Shown: positions 17,909-27,489, counted from the first letter of the stretch. The stretch is DNA of 64,000 nt from Thalassospira sp. (GCF_030690045.1 NZ_JAUYHK010000018.1:117863-181862); one strand, 5' to 3'. Numbers and translations: made by a program. Notes: generated from the letters alone by a model not told the origin.

Positions 17909-18520
17909 TTACAGCGCCAGCCAGGGCTGGCTTGCGGCCCGCTGGGCTTCAAAGGTTTTGATCGCATCGGCCTTTTGCAGCGTCAGGCCAATGTCATCAA
18001 GGCCATTCAGCAGGCAATGCTTGCGGAACGGTTCGACATCAAATGTGATGCAACCGCCATCCGGGCCATAAATTTCCTGTTTTTCAAGGTCGATGGTCAC
18101 GGTGGCGTTGGAACCGCGTTCGGCATCTTCCATCAGTTTGGCGACATCTTCGGCAGGCAACCGGATCGGCAGAATGCCGTTCTTGAAACAGTTGTTATAG
18201 AAAATATCGGCAAAGCTGGGGGCGATGATGCAGCGAATGCCAAAATCCAGCAGCGACCACGGCGCATGTTCCCGCGACGAGCCACAGCCGAAATTATCCC
18301 CGGAAACGAGGATTTTGGCATTGCGATAGGCCGGTTTGTTCAGCACGAAATCGGGGATTTCATTCCCGTTATCGTCAAAACGCATTTCATCAAACAGGTT
18401 CTTGCCAAGACCGGAACGCTTGATGGTCTTGAGAAACTGTTTGGGAATGATCATGTCGGTATCGACATTGATCATCGGCAGTGGTGCGGCCACACCGGTC
18501 AGTGTTGTAAACTTGTCCAT
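17909..18520 (-). CDS. leuD: 3-isopropylmalate dehydratase small subunit
   Basis: 203 residues from the ATG at 18520 ([15 protein letters not shown]). AAGGGAT upstream supports this start over the longer ORF from 18553. [13 protein letters not shown] and [14 protein letters not shown] are the LeuD swivelling-domain signatures. With LeuC it isomerises 2-isopropylmalate to 3-isopropylmalate. It starts four bases after the stop of the 62-residue ORF, so translation may be coupled through that ORF. Confidence 0.96.
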   Translation of the reverse strand: MDKFTTLTGVAAPLPMINVDTDMIIPKQFLKTIKRSGLGKNLFDEMRFDDNGNEIPDFVLNKPAYRNAKILVSGDNFGCGSSREHAPWSLLDFGIRCIIAPSFADIFYNNCFKNGILPIRLPAEDVAKLMEDAERGSNATVTIDLEKQEIYGPDGGCITFDVEPFRKHCLLNGLDDIGLTLQKADAIKTFEAQRAASQPWLAL

Positions 18521-18524
18521 TGGC

Positions 18525-18713
18525 TTATCCCTTGCTTCCAAAGTCCCACGCACGTCCGAGGGCCTCGATCAGTTCGTCGGTCGGATCCACGTCATTGGCG
18601 ACGAAATCCGGCAAATTGATCCCTGCGAGTTGCGGCAGCAATGTGTCAAGAATTGCGGCACGGCCATATCGCAGAACGCCATCTTCATGCATGATCAGGA
18701 CTGATGCAGACAT
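18525..18713 (-). CDS. Unrecognised 62-residue protein inside the leucine operon
   Basis: [20 protein letters not shown] followed by an acidic C-terminal half; no cysteines, no membrane span, and no family I recognise. It fills the space between leuC (stop 12 bases upstream) and leuD (start 4 bases downstream) almost exactly. AAGGCG, overlapping the leuC stop, could serve as its ribosome site. The tight spacing argues for a real, co-transcribed gene, perhaps a helper of the LeuCD dehydratase or a device for translational coupling. No other frame in this interval is open. Function is unknown. Confidence 0.65.
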   Translation of the reverse strand: MSASVLIMHEDGVLRYGRAAILDTLLPQLAGINLPDFVANDVDPTDELIEALGRAWDFGSKG

Positions 18714-18725
18714 TGTTGTTTCGCC

Positions 18726-20132
18726 TTATCCGAGCTTGCGGACATCGGTCAGATGACCGGTGACGGCGGCCGCTGCGGCCATCGCCGGGCTGACCAGATG
18801 GGTACGACCACCGCGGCCCTGACGGCCTTCAAAATTGCGGTTGGATGTCGAGGCACAGCGTTCACCCGGTTCCAGACGATCCGGATTCATGGCCAGACAC
18901 ATCGAACAACCCGGTTCGCGCCATTCAAATCCGGCTTCCAGAAAGATTTCATGCAGGCCTTCGGCCTCGGCCTGTTCCTTGACCAGACCCGAACCCGGCA
19001 CAACCATCGCATTGACATGCCCGGCCACCTTGCGGCCCTTGGCAATCACGGCGGCGGCGCGCAAATCTTCGATGCGGCCATTGGTGCAGGACCCGATAAA
19101 CACCCGGTCGATGCGGATGTCTTCCATATTGGTGCCTGCGGTCAGGCCCATATAATCGAGCGACCGGGTAATGGCTTTTTTCTTGCCCTCATCGGTCACG
19201 TCATCGGGGCCGGGCACCTTGCCGGTCACCGGCACCACGTCTTCGGGGCTGGTGCCCCATGTGACTTGCGGCACCAGATCTTCAGCACTCAGTTCGACGA
19301 TCTTGTCGTAATGGGCACCATCGTCGGACGGCAGGGTTTTCCAATAGGCAACAGCCTGTTCAAAGGCCGCACCCTTGGGCGCCATCGGGCGGCCCATGAT
19401 GTAATCGAATGTGGTCTGGTCCGGGGCAATCAGGCCTGCACGTGCACCGGCTTCGATGCTCATATTGCAGACCGTCATGCGGCCTTCCATCGACAGGGCG
19501 CGGATCGCCGATCCGGCATATTCGATGACATAGCCGGTGCCGCCCGCCGTCCCGATCTTGCCGATGATGGCAAGGGTGATGTCCTTGGCGGTCACACCGG
19601 GCGGAATATCGCCTTCAACCCGCACCAGCATGTTTTTGGCCGGTTTCTGAACCAAAGTCTGGGTGGCAAGAACATGTTCGACTTCGGAGGTGCCGATGCC
19701 AAAGGCCAATGACCCGAATGCACCGTGGGTCGAGGTATGCGAATCGCCACACACCATCGTAATCCCCGGCAGGGTAAACCCTTCTTCGGGGCCGACAATA
19801 TGCACCACACCCTGACGCAAATCATTCATCGGGAAATAATGAATGCCGGTGTCGCGCGCGTTGGTATCAAGGGTTTCAACCTGAATGCGGCTGTCTTCTT
19901 CCTTGATGCCCTGCGACCGGTCGGTGGTCGGCACGTTATGATCGGGCACGGCCAGGGTCAGTTCCGGATGAAGCACCTTGCGCCCGGCATTGCGCAGCCC
20001 CTCAAAGGCTTGCGGGCTGGTGACTTCATGGACGAGATGGCGGTCAATATAAATCAGGCAGGTTCCGTCATCCTGCCGATCCACCACATGACTTGCCCAT
20101 ATCTTGTCAAAAAGGGTTTTCGGGTTACCCAT
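18726..20132 (-). CDS. leuC: 3-isopropylmalate dehydratase large subunit
   Basis: 468 residues. The aconitase-family Fe-S ligands are seen in [12 protein letters not shown] and in [11 protein letters not shown], and [21 protein letters not shown] is the conserved substrate-binding block. With LeuD it forms the [4Fe-4S] isopropylmalate isomerase of leucine synthesis. GGAGGTCGAG directly before the ATG is a strong ribosome site. It heads the leuC-orf-leuD-leuB cluster. The upstream 500-base region holds a short candidate leader ORF but no leucine-rich leader peptide. Confidence 0.97.
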   Translation of the reverse strand: MGNPKTLFDKIWASHVVDRQDDGTCLIYIDRHLVHEVTSPQAFEGLRNAGRKVLHPELTLAVPDHNVPTTDRSQGIKEEDSRIQVETLDTNARDTGIHYFPMNDLRQGVVHIVGPEEGFTLPGITMVCGDSHTSTHGAFGSLAFGIGTSEVEHVLATQTLVQKPAKNMLVRVEGDIPPGVTAKDITLAIIGKIGTAGGTGYVIEYAGSAIRALSMEGRMTVCNMSIEAGARAGLIAPDQTTFDYIMGRPMAPKGAAFEQAVAYWKTLPSDDGAHYDKIVELSAEDLVPQVTWGTSPEDVVPVTGKVPGPDDVTDEGKKKAITRSLDYMGLTAGTNMEDIRIDRVFIGSCTNGRIEDLRAAAVIAKGRKVAGHVNAMVVPGSGLVKEQAEAEGLHEIFLEAGFEWREPGCSMCLAMNPDRLEPGERCASTSNRNFEGRQGRGGRTHLVSPAMAAAAAVTGHLTDVRKLG

Positions 20133-20650
20133 CTCGACCTCCTCTCTTAATCGATCCGTTTATGCAGCACGGCACACATCAGGGCGGCAGTTTTGGAAAA
20201 TATTGTCCGGGTCAGGGGGCTGTTATCAGTCGGGCTGATATCGTATCCGCTGATTGCGGTCATGGACCGCCTGTTCCTCCGGTGCGACAGGTTGGCCTGT
20301 CTTGCGAAATATTATTATCCAGAAACGCCTGCCCTTGGCCGTTTTTGCCGCGGGACTGCTTTTATACACGCCCGCCCCCAAAGCGCAAGCGCGAGAACGG
20401 GTGTTTTTTCGGTCACCGGCACCCCAAAATAGTATTTGGAAAAATCCGGCATCTTTGGGTGGTTGTAAGGGCAAAAAACCCGGACGTCAGGATAAATCAT
20501 CAATACCTGATATACGGCGTTCTGATAGAAAGACCGCATTGTTTCCGCCAAACAGACCGTGCCGGGCATGAATTTGGGGCGATTCGATAATTGCACGCAA
20601 AAAGTGTGTTGCGCATCGGGTCGTCGCCCGGTTTACCGGAGGGGTATGAA
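20133..20650. other. Intergenic leader region of leuC (about 520 bases)
   Basis: This stretch between leuC and the rplS terminator must hold the leucine-operon promoter. On the minus strand a 38-codon ORF (20263 to 20147; MTAISGYDISPTDN...) ends 14 bases before leuC, right at its ribosome site. It is not rich in leucine and lacks a well-spaced ribosome site, so it is only a candidate leader peptide. The ORFs listed in the track here look like chance frames. I see no tRNA, known riboswitch or mobile element. Confidence 0.4.
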
Positions 20651-20680
20651 AAACGGGCCCGTTTTGCAACGGACCCGTTT
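20651..20680 (-). terminator. Rho-independent terminator after rplS
   Basis: AAACGGG-C-CCGTT TTGC AACGG-A-CCCGTTT: a 13-bp arm with one mismatch, followed on the minus strand by TTTTTC. It is 31 bases past the rplS stop and ends the rpsP-rimM-trmD-rplS transcript. Confidence 0.85.
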
Positions 20681-20710
20681 GATCTGGCATCTTGCGACCC
20701 GGAACGCAGA

Positions 20711-21115
20711 TTATTTCTGGCGTTCAGCGGCCGTCAGTTTGCCTTTGTGGCCGGTGGTCTGTTCGGCGATACGTGCCGACTTACCGGTACGACCACGCAG
20801 ATAGTACAGTTTCGCACGGCGAACATCGCCACGACGCACGACTTCGATTTTGTCGATGGCCGGGGAATAGTTCTGGAAGATACGCTCGACACCTTCACCC
20901 GATGCGATTTTACGCAGGGTAAAGGACGAATTCAGGCCACGGTTTTTACGGGCGATGCAAACGCCTTCAAACTGCTGAATACGGTCACGGGTACCTTCGG
21001 TGACTTTCAGGTAAACACGAATGGTGTCACCGGCGTCGAATTCCGGGACTTCGCGTTTGGCGGAGATTTTATCAAGCTGATCTTTTTCGATCTGCTGAAT
21101 GATAGCATTGGTCAT
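20711..21115 (-). CDS. rplS: 50S ribosomal protein L19
   Basis: 134 residues from the ATG at 21115 ([14 protein letters not shown]). The longer ORF overlaps trmD and lacks support. [30 protein letters not shown] and [13 protein letters not shown] are diagnostic of bL19, which sits at the 30S-50S interface. It is the last gene of the canonical rpsP-rimM-trmD-rplS operon, 2 bases after trmD, and is followed by a terminator. The length is slightly above the ~115 residues of E. coli because of a C-terminal basic tail. Confidence 0.97.
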   Translation of the reverse strand: MTNAIIQQIEKDQLDKISAKREVPEFDAGDTIRVYLKVTEGTRDRIQQFEGVCIARKNRGLNSSFTLRKIASGEGVERIFQNYSPAIDKIEVVRRGDVRRAKLYYLRGRTGKSARIAEQTTGHKGKLTAAERQK

Positions 21116-21117
21116 GA

Positions 21118-21834
21118 TTAAACCCTCTTTGGAATACCCCCGGCGACATACTGATCCCACAGATCAGGACGTCGTTCGCGGGTGATTTCTTCTGCCTGTG
21201 CGACGCGCCAGGCCTGTACCTTGGCATGATGACCGGAAAGCAGAATTTCCGGCACTTCACGTCCGTTCCAATTGGCCGGGCGCGTAAAATGCGGATATTC
21301 AAGCAACCCGGTTTCGAAGCTTTCCTCGTCGATGGAATCGGTTTTGCCGACCACACCGTCGATAAGGCGAATGCACGATTCGATCAGCACCATGGCCGGC
21401 AGTTCGCCGCCCATGAGGATGTAATCGCCGATGCTGACCTCTTCGGCCTGATGTTCGTCCAGTACACGCTGGTCGATACCTTCGTAACGACCGCACAACA
21501 GGATGACACCCGGCCCCGCTGCCAATTCGCGGCAGCGTTTCTGGTTCAGCATTTTTCCCCGCGGGCTGAGATAGATCAGCGGTAATTCCGGATTGGGCGT
21601 CCGGATTTCACGCAGGGCGGCGTCAACGATGTCCGGGCGCATGACCATACCGGCCCCACCCCCGAACGGATTATCGTCAACAGTGCGGTGACGGTCGGTT
21701 GCCTGATCGCGGATGTTGATCACATCAAGCGACCATTTCCCGTTTTCCAAAGCCTTCCCTGCCAAAGACTGGCCAAGAGGACCGGGGAACATTTCCGGGA
21801 AAAGCGTTGCAACCTTGGCCTGCCACACTGACAT
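21118..21834 (-). CDS. trmD: tRNA (guanine-N1-)-methyltransferase (m1G37)
   Basis: 238 residues. [30 protein letters not shown] and [18 protein letters not shown] are the SPOUT-knot and SAM-binding signatures of TrmD, which methylates G37 of tRNAs reading CNN codons and prevents frameshifting. It lies between rimM (3-base gap) and rplS (2-base gap) in the standard order, so the genes are translated from one message. Confidence 0.97.
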   Translation of the reverse strand: MSVWQAKVATLFPEMFPGPLGQSLAGKALENGKWSLDVINIRDQATDRHRTVDDNPFGGGAGMVMRPDIVDAALREIRTPNPELPLIYLSPRGKMLNQKRCRELAAGPGVILLCGRYEGIDQRVLDEHQAEEVSIGDYILMGGELPAMVLIESCIRLIDGVVGKTDSIDEESFETGLLEYPHFTRPANWNGREVPEILLSGHHAKVQAWRVAQAEEITRERRPDLWDQYVAGGIPKRV

Positions 21835-21837
21835 CGT

Positions 21838-22509
21838 TCAGGCCTCCTTTCCGCTGCCGGTCGCGGGTTCCGCGCCTGCCGCATCTGCGGTCACGGCATC
21901 AGAGTCGCGGTCGGCCTGAGGATTTTTACGGGAAGGGGGGCGGCGGGTACGATTGCCCGGTCCGTCTTCTTCCTGCAAAAGCCCCTCGGGCGGATTGACT
22001 ACCAGTTTGCGTTCCGACAGGACCACGTCAGGAACCATTGCCTTGGTAAAGGGCAGAACAACGACTTTTCCCCGGCCTTCTTCCAGTGCGATTTCAATAA
22101 CATCGCCTGCACCAAAATCGGCCACGCCGCGTACCGTCCCAAACACCGATCCATTCACATGGAACGCTTTCAGGCCGACAAGATCGGCAAGATAAAATTC
22201 GTCTTCATCACCCGTTTCGGGCAACGCCTCACGCGGGACATGCAGCCGGGTACCCCGCAGCCGCTCGGCACCATTGCGATCATCGACGCCGTCGATCTTG
22301 GCGATCAACTGGTCGCGAACATGTCCGACAGGGGCCAGAGTATATTTCTGTTTCCCTTTGGCGTCGAACAACGGGCCGTAGCTGACCAGATCATCCGGAT
22401 CAACGGTATAGCTTTTGACGCGGACGGCACCACGCACCCCATGCGGGGCGGTGATCATGCCGACGCAGACAAAAGCGTCGCTGGATTGGGATTTACGGGT
22501 TTCAGCCAT
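21838..22509 (-). CDS. rimM: Ribosome maturation factor RimM with a long C-terminal tail
   Basis: 223 residues, against ~170-180 in most bacteria. Residues ~13-175 hold the RimM N-terminal barrel (VGMITAPHGVRGAVRVKSYT) and PRC-barrel (EFYLADLVGLKAF; LPFTKAMVPDV). The last ~45 residues, after LLQEEDGPG, are a hydrophilic Arg/Pro/Ala-rich tail likely to be disordered. RimM binds ribosomal protein S19 and helps mature the 30S head. The gene follows rpsP after 45 bases in the standard operon. Confidence 0.95.
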   Translation of the reverse strand: MAETRKSQSSDAFVCVGMITAPHGVRGAVRVKSYTVDPDDLVSYGPLFDAKGKQKYTLAPVGHVRDQLIAKIDGVDDRNGAERLRGTRLHVPREALPETGDEDEFYLADLVGLKAFHVNGSVFGTVRGVADFGAGDVIEIALEEGRGKVVVLPFTKAMVPDVVLSERKLVVNPPEGLLQEEDGPGNRTRRPPSRKNPQADRDSDAVTADAAGAEPATGSGKEA

Positions 22510-22554
22510 GTCGGTTCACAGATGTCCAATGTCTGATCAAAGCGTGCGTACGTC

Positions 22555-22971
22555 TTATTCTTCGCTGGCAGCTTCTTCAGCAGCCGGAGCAGCAGCAGCG
22601 GCGGCTGCGGCAGCAGCAGCTTCAGCAGCGTCGGCGGCTTTCTGTTCTTTTTCACGGGTACGTTCCTGGGCTTTCGCCTTCGGAGCGGACTTTTTCGGCT
22701 GTTCGGTCGGTTTGAACGCTTCGGCCAGGCCCATCTGGCCCAGGAAACGTGCAACACGATCGGTCGGCTGTGCGCCAACGCCCAGCCAATATTTTACGCG
22801 CTCTTCCTTGAAGGTTACGCGGTTACCGGCTTCCTTCGGGAGCATCGGATCATATGTTCCGATTTTCTCGATGAAGCTGCCGTCACGCGGGGCACGGGCG
22901 TCCGCAACTACGATACGGTAGTACGGGCGTTTTTTGGCACCGCCACGGGAAAGACGAATCTTGACAGCCAT
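22555..22971 (-). CDS. rpsP: 30S ribosomal protein S16 with an Ala/Glu-rich extension
   Basis: 138 residues versus ~80-90 in E. coli. [31 protein letters not shown] is diagnostic of bS16. After about residue 85 the sequence becomes basic, then strongly Ala-rich ([13 protein letters not shown]) and ends EEAASEE. Such tails are seen on S16 of other alphaproteobacteria. The DNA here is a GCN-rich low-complexity run that could be prone to slippage. It is the first gene of the rpsP-rimM-trmD-rplS operon, about 115 bases after ffh, with three small hairpins in between. Confidence 0.96.
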   Translation of the reverse strand: MAVKIRLSRGGAKKRPYYRIVVADARAPRDGSFIEKIGTYDPMLPKEAGNRVTFKEERVKYWLGVGAQPTDRVARFLGQMGLAEAFKPTEQPKKSAPKAKAQERTREKEQKAADAAEAAAAAAAAAAAPAAEEAASEE

Positions 22972-23016
22972 TCGGATCAGTTCCTTTCAGCTTTTTAAAC
23001 AAGTAGTTCTGGTGTC

Positions 23017-23078
23017 ATGATCCCGAAGGATCATTTTAGTGCGGTTCAATGAACCGTTCGTTCTGGTTCTTGCGAACC
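23017..23078 (-). repeat. Three consecutive small hairpins between ffh and rpsP
   Basis: On the minus strand: GGTTC-GCAA-GAACC, CGGTTC-ATT-GAACCG and ATGATCC-TTCG-GGATCAT. Two carry the extra-stable GNRA and UUCG tetraloops. No U-tract follows, so they do not look like a terminator. RNA processing or pausing sites at the ffh-rpsP boundary are possible. Confidence 0.6.
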
Positions 23079-23087
23079 GGGTTTTGG

Positions 23088-24587
23088 CTATTTCTTTTTG
23101 CCAAAACCCTGAAATCCCGGCGGCAAACCGCCGCCGCCGCCCAATCCCGGAAACCCGGGCGGAAGACCGCCCCCGGCACCGGGAAAACCTTTGGGAAGGC
23201 CACCAGCGGGCATGTCGCCCCCTTGCAGCATGGCCGGGTCCATGTCGGGCATACCGCCGCCCATCATCTTGCCGAACATTCCCTTTTTGCCCATCTTGCC
23301 CACCTTTTTGATCATGGTGGCCATGGTCTGATATTGTTTCAGAAGCTTGTTGACATCCTGCACCGACAAACCGCAACCCGCCGCGATCCGCACCTTGCGC
23401 GATGCCTTGATCAGCGCCGGGTTTTCGCGTTCTTTCGGGGTCATCGACTGGATGATTGCTTCCTGATGTTTCAGCAATTTCGGGTCGATCTTGGTCTGTG
23501 CCATCTGTTTTTTCAGACCGCCCATACCGGGCAACATCCCCATGATGCCCGACAGATCACCCATTTTCTGAAGCTGTTTAAGCTGCGACAGAAGGTCATT
23601 GAGGTCAAACTGACCCTTTGACAGCTTCTTCGCCATTTTCTCGGCGTCTTCTTTTTCGATCGTCTCGGCGGCGCGTTCGACAAGGCTGACAACGTCGCCC
23701 ATGCCCAGAATGCGTCCGGCCAGACGGTCCGGATGGAAGGGTTCCATCTCGGTGATTTTTTCACCAACGCCCAGCATCTTGATCGGGCAGCCGGTGATTT
23801 TGCGCATCGACAGGGCGGCACCGCCACGGGCATCGCCATCCACACGGGTCAGAACGATGCCGGTCACGCCGACCTTGTCGGCGAATTCCTTGGCGACATT
23901 GACCGCATCCTGACCGGTCATCGCATCGGACACCAGCAGGGTTTCGGCCGGATTGACGGCATCGCGGATCTGCGCGACTTCGCTCATCAATTCCATGTCG
24001 ATATGCAGGCGACCGGCGGTATCAAGGATAACGACGTCAAACCCTTCGCGCCGACCCATATCCATGGCGCGCTTGGCAATCGCCACCGGCTTTTCGCCCA
24101 TGATGATTGGCAGGGACGCCAGACCGTTATCATCGGCCAGAATTTTCAATTGCTGCTGGGCGGCCGGGCGATAAACGTCCAGCGATGCCAGCAAAACCTT
24201 TTTGTTGCGCTTGCCGGTCAGATGCAGGGCAATCTTGGCCGAACTGGTGGTTTTACCCGATCCCTGCAAACCGACCATCAGGATCGGCACCGGGGCGACG
24301 GCGGCCAGATTGATATCCTCGCCTTCGCCCAGCATGTTTTTCAGTTCGTCATGAACGATCTTGACGACCATCTGACCCGGCGTGACCGAGCGCAAAACAT
24401 CCTGACCAACCGCCCGTTCGGTGGCATTGGCGATGAATTCCTTAACGACCGGCAAGGCAACGTCAGCCTCAAGCAAGGCGACACGCACCTCGCGCATGGC
24501 TTCCCGTACGTCGGATTCCTTTAACGCGCCGCGTTTCCGCAGTTTGTCAAAAACCCCGCCAAGACGATCGCTTAGTCCTTCAAACAT
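23088..24587 (-). CDS. ffh: Signal recognition particle protein Ffh (SRP54)
   Basis: 499 residues. The N domain is followed by the GTPase G domain with VGLQGSGKTTSSAKIA (G1, ~105), DTAGRLHID (G3, ~190) and the TRVDGDARGG block (~250). The Met-rich M domain (~300-450) follows. The tail (~440-499) is a Gly/Pro/Phe low-complexity stretch with repeated GLPPGFPG-like units, longer than in E. coli. Ffh binds 4.5S RNA and delivers nascent membrane proteins to FtsY. It is upstream of rpsP in the same direction; no SRP RNA gene was seen in the window. Confidence 0.97.
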   Translation of the reverse strand: MFEGLSDRLGGVFDKLRKRGALKESDVREAMREVRVALLEADVALPVVKEFIANATERAVGQDVLRSVTPGQMVVKIVHDELKNMLGEGEDINLAAVAPVPILMVGLQGSGKTTSSAKIALHLTGKRNKKVLLASLDVYRPAAQQQLKILADDNGLASLPIIMGEKPVAIAKRAMDMGRREGFDVVILDTAGRLHIDMELMSEVAQIRDAVNPAETLLVSDAMTGQDAVNVAKEFADKVGVTGIVLTRVDGDARGGAALSMRKITGCPIKMLGVGEKITEMEPFHPDRLAGRILGMGDVVSLVERAAETIEKEDAEKMAKKLSKGQFDLNDLLSQLKQLQKMGDLSGIMGMLPGMGGLKKQMAQTKIDPKLLKHQEAIIQSMTPKERENPALIKASRKVRIAAGCGLSVQDVNKLLKQYQTMATMIKKVGKMGKKGMFGKMMGGGMPDMDPAMLQGGDMPAGGLPKGFPGAGGGLPPGFPGLGGGGGLPPGFQGFGKKK

Positions 24588-24643
24588 CCGTCATCCCGTC
24601 TGTTTTTCCGGCTTTTCCACCGAGCACGCACAAAATAAATTAA

Positions 24644-24670
24644 CCCAGTGCCCGATTCTCGGGGACTGGG
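24644..24670. repeat. Inverted repeat upstream of ffh
   Basis: CCCAGT-G-CCCGA-TTC-TCGGG-G-ACTGGG: 11 paired bases per arm with one symmetric mismatch, 57-83 bases upstream of the ffh start. It is not followed by a U-tract toward ffh. It may be an operator or leader hairpin; the function is unknown. Confidence 0.5.
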
Positions 24671-24828
24671 GGAGTCATCCCGCCGGGACGACCAAGTGCG
24701 TGGTGTTTAATGGACAGGGTCGGCAGAGTCAAGCGCAATCGGGTGCCAAGGCGCGGCATTCCGGGCTTTTGCCCGAATGTTTCCGATCATCGCATTGCAA
24801 TCGGCGATTCTGCTATCTGCCGGGACTT

Positions 24829-25695
24829 TTATCCGACAGATTGCGGCGGCGTTATCGCCAGATTGTCAATCAGCCGGGCCTTGCCCAGACGGGCGGCAAC
24901 AAAAATGCGGGCCGGGCGGGCAAGGGTGCCGGTGACCGGTTGCAGGTTTTCGGCATCACGGATTTCAAGATAATCAATCTCGCCAAACCCGGCGGCCTTA
25001 ATATCGGCCTTGCCCTGTGTGATCAGGGGGTCAATCAGATTGCCCCGGTTTGCCGCCGTGGCAATGTCTTGCAGGACATGATGCAGGGTCGGGGCGATGG
25101 CGCGTTCCTGTGCGGTCAGATACCGGTTGCGCGATGACATCGCCAGACCATCGGCCTCACGATGGATGGGGGCGCCGATAATATCGACCGGGATGTTCAG
25201 ATCGGCAACAAAACGCCGGATCACCATTAATTGCTGATAATCCTTTTCGCCAAACAGGGCGCAATCGGGCAGGGCCTGTAACAGCAATTTGGTGACGATC
25301 AGCGCCATGCCGTCAAAATGGCCGGGCCGGGTTGCCCCGCACAACACATTGGTCAGGCCTTCGACATGGATGCTGGTGGCGAAATGGTCCGGATACATTT
25401 CGCTGACATTAGGCGCGAAACACATCTCGACCCCGGCGGCATCCAGTCGGGCCTGATCATCGGGCAGGGTGCGGGGATAGGCCGCGAAATCTTCGTTCGG
25501 GCCAAACTGCGCCGGATTGACGAAAATACTGACGACCACACGGTCGGCGTGGCGGCGGGCCAGATCGGTCAGGCTGATATGGCCCTGATGCAGGGCACCC
25601 ATGGTTGGCACCAGCGCAACCCGCAGGCCTTCGGCACGCCAACCGGCAATGATTGCGCGCATTTCTGCAACGCTGTGAACGGTTTTCAGGGTCAT
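24829..25695 (-). CDS. panC: Pantothenate synthetase
   Basis: 288 residues. VPTMGALHQGHISL near 29, SIFVNPAQFGPNEDF near 56, CGATRPGHFDGMALIV near 119 and FGEKDYQQLMVIRR near 148 are the ATP- and pantoate-binding signatures. The KMSKS-like SSRNRYL follows near 187. It joins pantoate and beta-alanine to give pantothenate for coenzyme A. panB lies 16 bases upstream in the same direction, giving a panB-panC operon that covers two consecutive steps. Confidence 0.97.
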   Translation of the reverse strand: MTLKTVHSVAEMRAIIAGWRAEGLRVALVPTMGALHQGHISLTDLARRHADRVVVSIFVNPAQFGPNEDFAAYPRTLPDDQARLDAAGVEMCFAPNVSEMYPDHFATSIHVEGLTNVLCGATRPGHFDGMALIVTKLLLQALPDCALFGEKDYQQLMVIRRFVADLNIPVDIIGAPIHREADGLAMSSRNRYLTAQERAIAPTLHHVLQDIATAANRGNLIDPLITQGKADIKAAGFGEIDYLEIRDAENLQPVTGTLARPARIFVAARLGKARLIDNLAITPPQSVG

Positions 25696-25711
25696 GGACC
25701 GTATTCGCTGC

Positions 25712-26560
25712 TTATTTCACGGCGCGGAGAGGGCCGGTTTTGGGAATGCCAAAGCAATGTTCCTCACCGGGAAACTGGCGGGCCCGAACTTCGGCGGCAT
25801 AGGTTGCGGCGGCGTCCGATATCTGATCGCCCAGATTGGCATAGCGTTTGACGAATTTCGGGGTGAAATCCGAAAACAGCCCCAGAATATCCTCGGTCAC
25901 CAGAACCTGCCCGTCGCAGGCCACCGATGCCCCGATGCCGATGGTCGGAATATCGATTTCGGCGGTGATCTGGTGGGCGACAGCCTCGACCGTGCCTTCG
26001 ATCACTACGGCAAAGGCCCCGGCACGGGCAATGGCGCGGGCATCTTCGATCAGGCGGGCAGCGGCGGCATCATCGCGGCCCTGACTTTTGAAACCGCCCA
26101 TGGTGTTGACCTGTTGCGGCATCAGGCCGATATGCGCCATCACCGGAATGCCACGGCCCTGCAAAAACGCGATGGTGTCGGCCATTTCAGCGCCACCTTC
26201 AAGTTTGACGGCCGCACAGCCGGTTTCGGCCATGATGCGGGCGGCGGTGCGAAACGCCTGTTCCCGTGATTCCTGATAACTGCCAAAAGGCAGGTCGATG
26301 ACCACGCAGGCATGCTTGCTGCCGCGCATCACGGCAAGGCCATGATTGATCATCATATCGACGGTGACGGCCAATGTGCTGTCCATGCCGTAAACCACCA
26401 TGCCCAGCGAATCCCCGACCAGCAACAGGTCGCAATGCGGGTCAAGGCGCTGCGCCATGGGCGCGGTATAGGCGGTCAGGCAGACAATCGGATCGCCACC
26501 CTTGCGGGCACGAAGGGCAGGAACCGTGATGCGGCCCTGTTTGTTCTTGGTGGCACTCAT
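25712..26560 (-). CDS. panB: 3-methyl-2-oxobutanoate hydroxymethyltransferase (ketopantoate hydroxymethyltransferase)
   Basis: 282 residues from the ATG at 26560, with GGGGAGAAACG as ribosome site; the ORF track start at 26623 is rejected. [29 protein letters not shown] and [13 protein letters not shown] are PanB signatures for the Mg-dependent TIM-barrel enzyme that makes ketopantoate from 2-ketoisovalerate and methylene-THF. It begins a panB-panC operon 137 bases downstream of the fnr gene. Confidence 0.97.
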   Translation of the reverse strand: MSATKNKQGRITVPALRARKGGDPIVCLTAYTAPMAQRLDPHCDLLLVGDSLGMVVYGMDSTLAVTVDMMINHGLAVMRGSKHACVVIDLPFGSYQESREQAFRTAARIMAETGCAAVKLEGGAEMADTIAFLQGRGIPVMAHIGLMPQQVNTMGGFKSQGRDDAAAARLIEDARAIARAGAFAVVIEGTVEAVAHQITAEIDIPTIGIGASVACDGQVLVTEDILGLFSDFTPKFVKRYANLGDQISDAAATYAAEVRARQFPGEEHCFGIPKTGPLRAVK

Positions 26561-26697
26561 GACGTTTCTCCCCCGGATATTACCGGTGCTTGGGGGCCGG
26601 AACGCAGTCCGGCTCTGGGTCATGTTTACAATATGATGACGCCGGGCGGGAAATGTTTTTTCGCAGTTGCAAAAATCATGGTCCGAAAAACCCGGTT

Positions 26698-27396
26698 TTA
26701 AAGCCCTTCGGCCAGATCTTCGAGCATACCCATGCCAATGGCTTCGATATGTTTGTTGTCTTTCAGCACAATTGTGGATTCTTTTTTCAATTGTGTCAGG
26801 GTCCGCGACACGGTTTCAATCGTCAGGCCCAGATAATCGGCAATGTCGGACCGGCTCATCGGGACTTCGATCAAATCTTCGTCGGCACCGCGATGATGCT
26901 GACGGCGGGCCAACATCAACAGGAACGACGCAACCTTTTCCTTGGCGGTCTTGCGGCCCAGCAACAACATCTGGTCCTGGGCGGCGGCCAGTTCATCAAC
27001 CGCCATGCCCAACATGCGTTTTTCAAGGCGCGGATATTCGTCAAACAGCTTTTCCAGCTTTTGCCGGGAAAACCGGCAGGCGGTTACCGGCTCAATCGCT
27101 TCGGCGGTATAGCTGTAGGTTTCATTAAGGGCGAGGCCCAGAAAATCCCCGGCAAACAGAAAGCCGGTAATCTGTCGGCGGCCATCGCCCAGCAATTTGT
27201 AAAGCTTGACCGAGCCGGACGTGACGTTGAACACGTAATCGGCGGTTTCGGTTTCATGGAAAATGGTGCTGTGACCGTCGTACTGAACATGGGTCAGTAT
27301 CTGGCGCAGACGGGTATGTTCTTCGCCCTGCAAGGAGGAACAGAATGTCAGTTCCTTGATATCACAGGCCTCGCAGAGTTGGGACCGAACCGCCAT
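26698..27396 (-). CDS. FNR-type oxygen-sensing Crp/Fnr regulator
   Basis: 232 residues from the ATG at 27396, chosen because GGAGGATAAT precedes it; the ORF track start is 12 codons further up. Cys8, Cys11 and Cys19 plus Cys107 (TACRF) match the four [4Fe-4S] ligands of FNR/FnrL proteins. A cNMP-binding-like beta roll spans ~30-120. The C-terminal winged HTH has [20 protein letters not shown], whose E..VSR recognition helix reads TTGAT half-sites. It lies just downstream of the cbb3 assembly genes and is the obvious regulator of the FNR boxes upstream of ccoN and the GNAT gene. FnrL, AadR or FixK1 are equivalent names in relatives. Confidence 0.92.
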   Translation of the reverse strand: MAVRSQLCEACDIKELTFCSSLQGEEHTRLRQILTHVQYDGHSTIFHETETADYVFNVTSGSVKLYKLLGDGRRQITGFLFAGDFLGLALNETYSYTAEAIEPVTACRFSRQKLEKLFDEYPRLEKRMLGMAVDELAAAQDQMLLLGRKTAKEKVASFLLMLARRQHHRGADEDLIEVPMSRSDIADYLGLTIETVSRTLTQLKKESTIVLKDNKHIEAIGMGMLEDLAEGL

Positions 27397-27489
27397 ATTA
27401 TCCTCCGGAGACCGAAAAAGTTGCACATTCACAAACTGGAATTACTTTAGACGATCCCGATATGATGTGACAAGCAGATCAGGCCATCC

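Noticed and set aside
20226-20596. 82- and 93-residue minus-strand ORFs between leuC and rplS
   Set aside because: They have no family signal or convincing ribosome site and overlap each other; left as intergenic.
22572-22640. Tandem CAG/GCN-like repeat
   Set aside because: It is the Ala-rich coding tail of rpsP, not an independent repeat element or a CRISPR.
24762-24775. Hairpin CGGGC-TTTT-GCCCG after panC
   Set aside because: It is a 5-bp stem with the T run in the loop and no tail, so it does not look like a terminator.
27449-27472. TGTCACA on the minus strand as an ECF41 promoter for fnr
   Set aside because: The spacing to CGTC is 12, not 16, so the match is chance.
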